Origin: Acholeplasmatales bacterium DTU056
Lineage (GTDB): Bacteria; Bacillota_I; Bacilli_A; ML615J-28; CAG-698
Direction of reading: 5' to 3'
NCBI GenBank assembly: GCA_001512985.1
Contig: LFRX01000046.1
Coordinates: forward strand, 8,516-28,220
DNA: 19,705 nt
The translations under genes were made by a program, and so were the position numbers. The notes under the pieces are model-generated. The model worked only from the letters and a program-made list of their open reading frames with translations, did not search any database and had not been told where the DNA came from. Position 1 is the stretch's first letter, and the number at the start of each line of letters is the position of its first letter. Shown one piece after another: positions 1 through 6,840 of this stretch.

Positions 1-189
1 AGGAATTTCAGTTAAGAAAGACATTCCAAACTCATCAACTAAATTATATTTTTCTTTTTCAATTCGAACAGTAGTTGGAATAGTTAAAACAAATGCACAA
101 GCTAAGAAAATCATAACTGCCATAAATCCACTCATATGGCGATGACGATTCATCTTAGATGGCAAAAATAATGATTTTATAAGATCCAT
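1..189 (-). CDS. N-terminal part of a small membrane protein (possibly DUF1189-like), cut by the window edge
   Basis: The first 63 codons of a minus-strand gene are visible, and the reading frame stays open to position 1. The ATG at 187-189 has an AAAGGAG ribosome binding site at 199-205 with nine-base spacing. The protein begins MDLIKSLFLPSKMNRHRHMS, a short basic lead, followed by a hydrophobic segment at about residues 20-40 and then a polar stretch (RIEKEKYNLVDEF). This fits an inner-membrane protein with its N-terminus inside. The lead followed by one long helix resembles the start of DUF1189 proteins, but that is an impression from a short piece and not a firm assignment. The gene starts only 19 bases after the stop of the upstream multidomain gene, with its ribosome binding site right behind that stop, so the two are almost certainly co-transcribed. 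Confidence 0.6.
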   Translation of the reverse strand, partial: MDLIKSLFLPSKMNRHRHMSGFMAVMIFLACAFVLTIPTTVRIEKEKYNLVDEFGMSFLTEIP

Positions 190-208
190 CTTTTTTCGCT
201 CCTTTAAA

Positions 209-3202
209 CTATTTTAATTTTGTCAATGGGAATAAATCATCTCGTCGTGTAATAATTTGCGTTTTATTTGATTCAACATTACTTGCAATAACCATTACAT
301 TAAGACTAGCTATTAAATCGATGTTTTCACTAACCTTTCTCTCATCACCTTCAACAAACACAACTAATTTAACATATTTTTTGATAAAATTCAAACTATA
401 TTTCATTATATTATCAAAAGTAAAACCAACATTAAACTCTAAATTATTCAAACTTTCAATTAAATTAATCAATTGTTTCTCATATGGATAATAAATATCA
501 AAAATAAATGTAATGTGCTTATTTAATGAAGACAGTTTAATTTTATTGCTTTCAAGTAACTGTTCTATTGTTTCTGGATTAATTAGAACAAAAAAATGTT
601 GACTTACATTTTGCGATTTTAATTCAAAAATCAATTGATTAATTACTTCTTTATCAAATGTCACTAACAAATCAAAATCTAAATATTTTCGAAAATATTC
701 ATTTATTGGTAATCCTTTAATGTTATATTTTACTTCATAACCGATAATTTTTTCATTTTTAACAAGCGGTTGATATAATAATTCAAGTGGTTTTGATAAT
801 TGAGTTTTAATGCAATTGTTAGTGATATTAACTTTAACATATTGGTCTTGTAAATGTTCACTATAATATATTCCATCATTGGCTTGTAAAATTAAATCAG
901 TTATTTCATAAATTTTATTGACATTAACACTATCACGAGGGTATCGTCCCACTGCAAATATACATTCAAATGAGTATACTTTATTATCAATTATTGTTTT
1001 TTCTAATGCACGTTTGCATGCTTTAATATAGCGGTCGATTGTTCGTTGATCATTACAATTTTTTAATTCAAATATTAAGGTATTATCATCTAAACAATAA
1101 ATATTTTCATTTTCACTAGCAAAATTATCTAAGATTGTTTTACTAACATAGTTTAGAATTGTTGGTAAAGGTAAATTATATTGTCCTAAATTAGTAATTT
1201 TAACTCGAATTAAAGAAAACTTATATTCAAGATTAGTTATTTTTTGATTTAATTGTGATATTTTTTGTTTAAATTCATTTTCGTCCAAATATATCTTTTC
1301 ATTAGTCAATTCATATGGAATTTTGTTAATTGTACCAACGAAGAAACTTAATGTTCCATTTGATAAAAAGTACGGGTTTGAAATTTCTTGCACATAATTT
1401 ACTTCATCATTTATAATAATTCGATATTTTATCTGATAACCTTCACCGCGATTAAATGCTTGATTAATAGTCTCTAAATAATTTTTTTGATCATTTGGAT
1501 AAATATATGTTAAATATTCCTCAATGCTAATAATTCGACGTTCAGTTTTTAGAAATTTTTGAAATTGTTCAGTTAACAAAATTTTTCTATTTACCGGGTC
1601 TAAATAAAACAATCCTTCATGTAAACGGTTAATAGCAGTTTGAAGAATATTACGTTGCATACGTAAATCTTCTTGATAAAACAATGATGATAATTTAAAC
1701 TCTAATAATTTTGAAGCAATTTTTAAAATTAATATATTTTCATTAGTAGTAAGATTGTTATAAGAAGTATAAATAACAACGCCAAATATTTCTTTATTAT
1801 GGAAAAATGGGATTGCCACTAGACTTGAAATTGTATTTGAATCATAATTACGATTAGTAATTAAATTTTTTAATGGTACAAATGTATCAGTAAAATCAAT
1901 GATTAATTCATTAGTATTTTGCATTATAATTTCGATTGGGGTATCAGTTAAACTTTGATAAGGATGAGATCGTTCATATAAACGATCCTTTTTATATTGA
2001 TATGAAGAAAATTCGCTTAAATGATCAAAGAAATTTGGCATTAATTCATAATGCTTTGGTTCAAAAATTACAAACAATGCTTCATCGTAGGGAAGTAATT
2101 CTTCTAATCGTTTAGAATAATTCATTAAACTAGCTCTAATATCATCTTGATTTAAAGCATAAGTAATAATATCAATAGTATGTTCAATTTTATTAATAGT
2201 CCGTTTTAGGCTTTGTTGAATTTCTTCATTTTTTTCATCTTCAGCCGCTTCATACAATACTAATTCTTTACTTGATGCAATTTCTTTATCCAAAATATCA
2301 ATCATTTCAAGAATTTTATTTAGTTCATCACGAACTAAAGAGTTTTTAAAACTAGCAACTTTTACTTTATTTTTGTAAAATTCTTTTTGAATGTATATAT
2401 TAGCTTCTTGAAATTTTTTCTCATATTGTTTAATTATTTTTTCTGCCTCATCAAGTTCATTCATTTTAATTAATAAGCTAATATATTCATTGACTAAATT
2501 TAAATACTCCGTTGGTAATTGATTTTGATTTTTAAATAATTCTTCATATATTTGTTTAGCGAATTGAAAATTATTTTCTAAAATACAAATTTTCGCAAGT
2601 AAATAATCACAATATAATTTTCCATCTTCATCATTAGCTGTTAATACGCCTTCTAGACATTGATTTAGTGATTCTTTAGCTTCTTTTATCATTCCTTGAT
2701 CGATATAAATTTTAGTCATATTGCTTAAAGCAATATTTTTTATTTCCTCACTTGGATAGTTTTCTAAAATAGCTTGTAAATACATTAATGCCCGATTAAG
2801 TTCATTTAGTTCTGCATAAACATATGACATTTCTAAATACCAACGATTAACTTCTTCTTTATTATCTAAATCAATTACATTTTTCTTAATGTATACATAT
2901 CGGTAAGCACTTTTATAATTTCCTTTTTGGATATAAATATAAATAATTCTTTCAAGTAAATATAAATATATATTTTTAAATATTGAACTATCAATTTTAT
3001 TTAAGTCCTCAATAGCTAATTTTAAGGCTTCATCATACATTTTTTCTTCGATATATATATCGATAATTAATAAATTGCTTAAATAATAAAATTCTTGATT
3101 ATTCTCACGGCGACATTGTTTTTTTAAATCATTTATTTGATTAATATCTTTTAATGTTAAATTTGCTTGAAGTAATTCTTGATATGTTTTACGAATATCC
3201 AT
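209..3202 (-). CDS. Multidomain protein: TPR - GAF - PAS - degenerate GGDEF - degenerate EAL
   Basis: A 997-residue soluble protein with no signal peptide or membrane helix. Residues about 38-270 are TPR-like helical repeats (for example DEALKLA, RALMYLQAIL, EAKESL), and 255-345 is a charged, coiled-coil-like linker. Residues 355-510 look like a GAF domain (LVAIPFFHNKEIFGVVIYTS), 520-630 like a PAS domain, 635-790 like a GGDEF fold and 800-995 like an EAL fold. The GGDEF loop position reads IYCLDDNTLIFEL (701-713) and the EAL position reads YEV within GYEVKY (821-826). Later EAL metal and catalytic positions are also poorly kept (FIFDIYY, TFDNIM), although an NPE resembling the NxS motif remains at 875. 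I infer a sensor or scaffold that neither makes nor breaks c-di-GMP. The ATG has a GGAGGAG site at 3207-3213. It is probably co-transcribed with the membrane protein gene downstream. Domain borders are by eye; the TPR, GAF and PAS calls are less certain than the GGDEF/EAL architecture. Confidence 0.72.
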   Translation of the reverse strand: MDIRKTYQELLQANLTLKDINQINDLKKQCRRENNQEFYYLSNLLIIDIYIEEKMYDEALKLAIEDLNKIDSSIFKNIYLYLLERIIYIYIQKGNYKSAYRYVYIKKNVIDLDNKEEVNRWYLEMSYVYAELNELNRALMYLQAILENYPSEEIKNIALSNMTKIYIDQGMIKEAKESLNQCLEGVLTANDEDGKLYCDYLLAKICILENNFQFAKQIYEELFKNQNQLPTEYLNLVNEYISLLIKMNELDEAEKIIKQYEKKFQEANIYIQKEFYKNKVKVASFKNSLVRDELNKILEMIDILDKEIASSKELVLYEAAEDEKNEEIQQSLKRTINKIEHTIDIITYALNQDDIRASLMNYSKRLEELLPYDEALFVIFEPKHYELMPNFFDHLSEFSSYQYKKDRLYERSHPYQSLTDTPIEIIMQNTNELIIDFTDTFVPLKNLITNRNYDSNTISSLVAIPFFHNKEIFGVVIYTSYNNLTTNENILILKIASKLLEFKLSSLFYQEDLRMQRNILQTAINRLHEGLFYLDPVNRKILLTEQFQKFLKTERRIISIEEYLTYIYPNDQKNYLETINQAFNRGEGYQIKYRIIINDEVNYVQEISNPYFLSNGTLSFFVGTINKIPYELTNEKIYLDENEFKQKISQLNQKITNLEYKFSLIRVKITNLGQYNLPLPTILNYVSKTILDNFASENENIYCLDDNTLIFELKNCNDQRTIDRYIKACKRALEKTIIDNKVYSFECIFAVGRYPRDSVNVNKIYEITDLILQANDGIYYSEHLQDQYVKVNITNNCIKTQLSKPLELLYQPLVKNEKIIGYEVKYNIKGLPINEYFRKYLDFDLLVTFDKEVINQLIFELKSQNVSQHFFVLINPETIEQLLESNKIKLSSLNKHITFIFDIYYPYEKQLINLIESLNNLEFNVGFTFDNIMKYSLNFIKKYVKLVVFVEGDERKVSENIDLIASLNVMVIASNVESNKTQIITRRDDLFPLTKLK

Positions 3203-3233
3203 CTTACTCCTCCACCCACCATACTATAGTAAT

Positions 3234-3263
3234 ATTATACCATAATTACTATAAAATTAACAA
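3234..3263 (-). promoter_or_regulatory. Predicted sigma-A-type promoter of the TPR-GAF-PAS-GGDEF-EAL gene
   Basis: On the minus strand, TTGTTA (3258-3263) is followed by an 18-base spacer and TATAAT (3234-3239). A TG one base before the -10 box makes it an extended -10. It lies about 30 bases upstream of the start codon. Confidence 0.65.
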
Positions 3264-3280
3264 ATAATTCCGGTTTTTGT

Positions 3281-3313
3281 AAAATAAAAAAGCAAAGTAC
3301 GATGAACTTTGCT
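3281..3313 (-). terminator. Rho-independent terminator after dtd
   Basis: Read on the minus strand, an 8-bp perfect stem AGCAAAGT/ACTTTGCT (3306-3313 with 3291-3298) with a 7-base loop is followed by TTTTTATTTT. It starts only four bases after the dtd stop and ends the apt-rel-dtd operon. Confidence 0.85.
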
Positions 3314-3317
3314 TATA

Positions 3318-3764
3318 TTAATATTCTTTACTATCGATAATTATGGTCACTGGCCCATCATTAATTAAAGATATTTCCATATGTTCGCCAAATAATCCTT
3401 CTTTGACAACTAGACCTGTTTGTAATAGTTTTTGATTAAATTCTTCATATAATTGTTTAGCAAATGATGGAGCAGCAGCCAAGGTAAAACTTGGACGATT
3501 ACCATTACGTGTGTCAGCATACAAAGTAAATTGACTAATTGATAAAATTTCATATCCCAAATCTTTAATCGCAATGTTCATTTTATGATTTTCATCTTCA
3601 AAAATTCGTAGGTTAGTAACTTTTCTAACCAAATATTCGACATCTTTGCTAGTATCATTATGGGTAACACCAACAAAAATTAAAAATCCCGGACCAATTT
3701 TATTTATTAGTTGATTTGCTACTGCAACTTGAGCTTCTTTTACACGTTGAATGACTAATCTCAT
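3318..3764 (-). CDS. dtd: D-aminoacyl-tRNA deacylase (D-Tyr-tRNA deacylase)
   Basis: A 148-residue protein of normal family length. It hydrolyses D-amino acids (and mischarged glycine) from tRNA in the cytoplasm, a chiral proofreading step in translation. The SQFT active-site motif is at 77-80 within SISQFTLYADTRNGNRPSF. The cross-subunit gate motif GPVT is at 137-140 (NDGPVTIII). The N-terminus MRLVIQRVKEAQV is typical of the family. The ATG has a GAGGTGA site with good spacing. It is the last gene of apt-rel-dtd, the same order as in Bacillus, with 49 bases between it and rel. No defect is visible. Confidence 0.96.
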   Translation of the reverse strand: MRLVIQRVKEAQVAVANQLINKIGPGFLIFVGVTHNDTSKDVEYLVRKVTNLRIFEDENHKMNIAIKDLGYEILSISQFTLYADTRNGNRPSFTLAAAPSFAKQLYEEFNQKLLQTGLVVKEGLFGEHMEISLINDGPVTIIIDSKEY

Positions 3765-3783
3765 GTTTTCACCTCATAAAGTT

Positions 3784-3813
3784 AAATAGTCAAATATGTA
3801 AATTTGGCTATTT
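3784..3813 (-). repeat. AT-rich inverted repeat between rel and dtd
   Basis: AAATAG-t-CAAAT (3784-3795) pairs with ATTTG-g-CTATTT (3802-3813) around a 6-base loop, interrupted by one mismatch. It begins directly after the rel stop and ends 20 bases before the dtd start. It has no T-tract on the minus strand, so it looks like an mRNA processing or stability hairpin rather than a full terminator. Confidence 0.5.
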
Positions 3814-6012
3814 TTATCGTAAAATCCTTTCAATACGATATACATCAGATATTTTTTGTAAATTAGCAAACACATTATTTAACTCTTCTACATTTGAAAC
3901 TGTTACTTTTACTTTTGTTACTAACTCTCCATCTCGATTTTGACCAGAAGAGATAGAAAGAATTGTAGCACTGGTTGAGTTAATAACATTAATAATTTCC
4001 GCAACAATATTCTTTCTATCAAACGAAATTATTCTAAATAATGATTCATAGACTTTTTTATTAAAATCGCGATCCCAAATAACCTCGATAAAGCGTTCAT
4101 TATTGACATTTCGTTTGACATTTAAACATTCTAAACGGTGAACAACGATACCATAACCTTTTGAGACATATCCTATGATATTATCTCCCATAACGGGATG
4201 ACAGCAACTTGCTAATTTTATGTTAGTTTTATCAAGTCCTTCTACTATAATACCATATTCATTATGACTTCGTCGTTCAGGTTTTTTAATATTTTCTTCA
4301 CTATAATGTTTTAGTAATGTTTCTTCATCAAATTTATCATTTCTACCTGTTAAGCGATTAATAGCTGCTTTTGCGGAAAAGGTGTTTTTTCCAATTTCAA
4401 AGTATAAATCTTCAATTGTGTTGATCCCGGATTTACCAAATTTTTCACTAACAATTTTATCGTCAAATTCTTCTAGTACAACATTTTCAATTTTTAATTG
4501 TCGTTCAAAATCTTCTTTTCCTTTAGACACTAACATATCACGGCGCCGGCGGTTTAAGATAGTTTTAATTTTATGTCGCGCATGTGTTGTTCGAACAATT
4601 TTTAGCCATGATTCATTTGGACCAGTAGCATTTTTGCTTGTCTTAATTTCCACAACATCTCCAGTTTTTAACTGATATGTTAGTGGAACAATACGATTAT
4701 TGACTATGGCACCAACGGTCTTGTTCCCTACTTCAGTATGAATACGATATGCAAAATCTAAAGGAGTCGCTCCAGCTGGAAAATCTAAAACATCTCCATT
4801 TGGAGTAAAGACATAGACATTTGCACTAAAAATGTCTTCTTTTATATTTTCTAGTGGGTCATTATCTTCTGACTCACTAATTTCTGCATACGTCAATAAA
4901 TCTTTATACCATTTTAATTTAGCAGCAATCTCTAATTGTTCTTTTTCAGGTGTATAGTTTTTATTTTCTTCCTTATATGCCCAGTGTGCTGCAATCCCAA
5001 ACTCCGCAACCTCATCCATTTCATATGTTCGAATTTGAATTTCAAACACTTTACCATATAGCCCAACAATTGTTGTATGAAGTGATTGATATAGATTTGG
5101 TTTTGGCATAGCAATATAATCTTTAAAACGTTTTGGTAATGGGGTAAATTGGCTATGAACAAGACCTAAAACCCGATAACATTCTTCAACTGAATTGACT
5201 AAAACACGCAACGCCATCAAGTCATATATTTCATTAAAGTCAATGTTTTTTTGTTGCATTTTTTTGTAAACACTATAAATGTTTTTAATACGTCCTTTGA
5301 TGTTATAATTCGGTACATTATTTTTATCTAGAATATCCGAAATTTTTTCAATCATCCGTCTAATATCTTCTTCATGACTTGCTTTTTGTTGAGTAATTTT
5401 ATATTTTAAATCTTCATAAATTTCTGGTTCTAAATATTTGAAACTCAAATCTTCTAGTTCGGCTTTTAAACGATACATACCTAAGCGATGCGCAAGAGGA
5501 GCATATAAATCAAGAGTCTCTTGAGCAATTTTTCGTTGTTTATCAGGTGGTAAGTGCTCAAGAGTCCGCATGTTATGAACGCGATCGACTAATTTTACTA
5601 AAACAACCCGAATATCTTTAGCCATTGCAAGTAATATTTTTTGATGAGAACGAGCTAAAGCTTTTTCTTTGGTCATGTATTTTAATTGTCCAATTTTAGT
5701 AACTCCATCAACAATATTAGCAACGTCTTCATTAAATCGGGTTGCTAGTTCTTCTTTAGTCATATTAGTATCTTCTAAAACATCATGTAACAAACCGGAA
5801 GCGATAGTAACGGGACTTGTATGTAATTCAGCTAACATATATGCAACTTCGATTGGATGTTGAATATATGGATCGTTAGATTTACGAAATTGTCCTTCAT
5901 GTTGTTGTTTGGCAACTTCATAGGCATCTAAAATTAATTGAATACTTTTTTCATTTCTAATATATTGACGGACACGTTCGATAATATCTTGAATAGTTTT
6001 AGCTTGTTCCAT
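3814..6012 (-). CDS. rel: Bifunctional (p)ppGpp synthetase/hydrolase, RelA/SpoT (Rel) family
   Basis: A 732-residue long RSH enzyme that makes and degrades (p)ppGpp, the stringent-response alarmone. Numbered from the chosen ATG, the HD hydrolase domain has H53, HD 76-77 and ED 80-81, plus the VDRVHN motif near 142-147, so it appears intact. The synthetase domain has GRIKNIYSVYKKM (240-252), YDLMALRV and YQSLHT (308-313). RFKD at 295-298 is the bifunctional-type motif, not the ExDD of synthetase-only RelA. A TGS domain follows (about 398-455), then a helical region, a zinc-finger-like CC at 603-604 with H625 and C629, and a C-terminal ACT domain (about 655-732). An in-frame GTG three codons upstream (6021) lies inside the GAGGAGG ribosome binding site (6021-6027), so ATG at 6010-6012 is the better start. 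It sits between apt and dtd, a conserved order. Confidence 0.96.
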   Translation of the reverse strand: MEQAKTIQDIIERVRQYIRNEKSIQLILDAYEVAKQQHEGQFRKSNDPYIQHPIEVAYMLAELHTSPVTIASGLLHDVLEDTNMTKEELATRFNEDVANIVDGVTKIGQLKYMTKEKALARSHQKILLAMAKDIRVVLVKLVDRVHNMRTLEHLPPDKQRKIAQETLDLYAPLAHRLGMYRLKAELEDLSFKYLEPEIYEDLKYKITQQKASHEEDIRRMIEKISDILDKNNVPNYNIKGRIKNIYSVYKKMQQKNIDFNEIYDLMALRVLVNSVEECYRVLGLVHSQFTPLPKRFKDYIAMPKPNLYQSLHTTIVGLYGKVFEIQIRTYEMDEVAEFGIAAHWAYKEENKNYTPEKEQLEIAAKLKWYKDLLTYAEISESEDNDPLENIKEDIFSANVYVFTPNGDVLDFPAGATPLDFAYRIHTEVGNKTVGAIVNNRIVPLTYQLKTGDVVEIKTSKNATGPNESWLKIVRTTHARHKIKTILNRRRRDMLVSKGKEDFERQLKIENVVLEEFDDKIVSEKFGKSGINTIEDLYFEIGKNTFSAKAAINRLTGRNDKFDEETLLKHYSEENIKKPERRSHNEYGIIVEGLDKTNIKLASCCHPVMGDNIIGYVSKGYGIVVHRLECLNVKRNVNNERFIEVIWDRDFNKKVYESLFRIISFDRKNIVAEIINVINSTSATILSISSGQNRDGELVTKVKVTVSNVEELNNVFANLQKISDVYRIERILR

Positions 6013-6066
6013 TACTATCACCTCCTCTTTATTCTAGAATTGTTAGATGCTAGAGTATTAACTTCT

Positions 6067-6582
6067 TTAATATTGGATTAAAGTTTTAAATTTGTATTTA
6101 TCGCCGATTCGTTTGCGACCTTCAAGATCAGTTAATTCGATTAAAAAGGCAAGCCCGACTACTTCGCCACCTAGTTTTTCTATTAAATTTATACTTGCTT
6201 TAATTGTTCCACCAGTGGCAAGTAAGTCATCAACAATTACAACTTTTTGACCTTTTTTAATAGCATCTTTATGGATGGCAAGTTTATTTCTACCATATTC
6301 TAATTCATATTCTACTTCTATTGTTTCACGAGGTAGTTTTCCTGGTTTTCTTATTGGAACAAATCCAATTCCAAGTTCATAAGCAATTGGACAGCCAAAA
6401 ATAAAACCTCGAGATTCAGGACCAGCAATAACATCCGCACCAACTTCTTTGGCGAATTTTATTAATTCCCCACAAGCATATTTAAAAGCTTCACCATCAG
6501 CCATTAATGGGGTAATATCACGAAATAATATTCCTTCTGTTGGAAAATTTGGGACAGACGCAATGTATTTTTTTAAAACCAT
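6067..6582 (-). CDS. apt: Adenine phosphoribosyltransferase
   Basis: A 171-residue cytoplasmic enzyme that joins adenine to PRPP to give AMP (purine salvage). The PRPP-binding loop VVIVDDLLATGGT is at 114-126. The N-terminal PNFPTEGILFRDITPLM and the AGPESRGFIFG stretch (53-63) are hallmarks of bacterial Apt. A longer reading frame exists from an ATG at 6609. However, codons 6-7 of that version are the AGGAGG of the ribosome binding site (AAAGGAGG, 6589-6596), so the ATG at 6580-6582 is the real start and gives the usual family length. It is first in the apt-rel-dtd operon. AMP from Apt feeds nucleotide pools that are linked to the alarmone made by the next gene. Confidence 0.96.
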   Translation of the reverse strand: MVLKKYIASVPNFPTEGILFRDITPLMADGEAFKYACGELIKFAKEVGADVIAGPESRGFIFGCPIAYELGIGFVPIRKPGKLPRETIEVEYELEYGRNKLAIHKDAIKKGQKVVIVDDLLATGGTIKASINLIEKLGGEVVGLAFLIELTDLEGRKRIGDKYKFKTLIQY

Positions 6583-6623
6583 GATGTTCCTCCTTTGGAT
6601 ATCCTTCAATAATAATATATAAT

Positions 6624-6675
6624 ATTATATCAAAATTTTACAAAAAATAATAGTACTTGATGTTATAATAATCAA
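6624..6675 (-). promoter_or_regulatory. Candidate promoters of the apt-rel-dtd operon
   Basis: Two overlapping possibilities lie on the minus strand. One is an extended -10, TGATATAAT (6624-6632), about 40 bases before the apt start. The other is TTGATT (6670-6675), 17 bases, then TATTAT (6647-6652). I cannot tell which is used. Confidence 0.5.
6661..6669 (+). promoter_or_regulatory. Weak candidate rightward extended -10 promoter
   Basis: TGTTATAAT reads as an extended -10 box on the plus strand, with no clear -35. It would start RNA near 6676, running into the hairpin at 6733-6766. The same bases lie inside a TTGAT...ATCAA dyad (6657-6675) that also overlaps a possible leftward -35 of apt. 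Confidence 0.25.
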
Positions 6676-6732
6676 AATTTTTTAACTTTTTATTTATATG
6701 ACACATAATATTATAACTTTTAATTTTACAAT

Positions 6733-6770
6733 AAAAATTGGTGGCTTTTGATAACCACCAATTTTTATTT
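6733..6770. terminator. Strong intrinsic-terminator-like hairpin between divergent genes
   Basis: A perfect 12-bp stem, AAAAATTGGTGG (6733-6744) with CCACCAATTTTT (6755-6766), closes a 10-base loop and is followed by TTTTTATTT on the plus strand. The other strand also ends in TTTTTATT. No gene runs into it from either side, because apt and the flippase gene diverge. It could attenuate flippase expression, end a short RNA, or insulate the two promoters. Confidence 0.7.
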
Positions 6771-6780
6771 AGAAATTATT

Positions 6781-6800
6781 TAGTTTACTAGTCTAAACTA
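6781..6800. repeat. Operator-like dyad upstream of the flippase gene
   Basis: TAGTTTA (6781-6787) and TAAACTA (6794-6800) form a 7-bp inverted repeat with a 6-base centre, 40-60 bases before the start codon. It overlaps a weak candidate promoter (TTATTT, 17 bases, TATTAT). A repressor site is possible, but the arms are short and AT-rich. Confidence 0.35.
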
Positions 6801-6840
6801 TTATTTTAAACATAATTATTAGTATACAAGGAGGAAGAAT

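Noticed and set aside
4382..4675. Open frame of 97 codons on the plus strand
   Set aside because: It lies fully inside rel on the other strand, has no ribosome binding site and no family likeness.
6610..6840. Riboswitch or T-box in the apt/flippase divergent region
   Set aside because: Only one strong hairpin and short AT-rich dyads are present; no multi-helix aptamer or T-box sequence was recognised.
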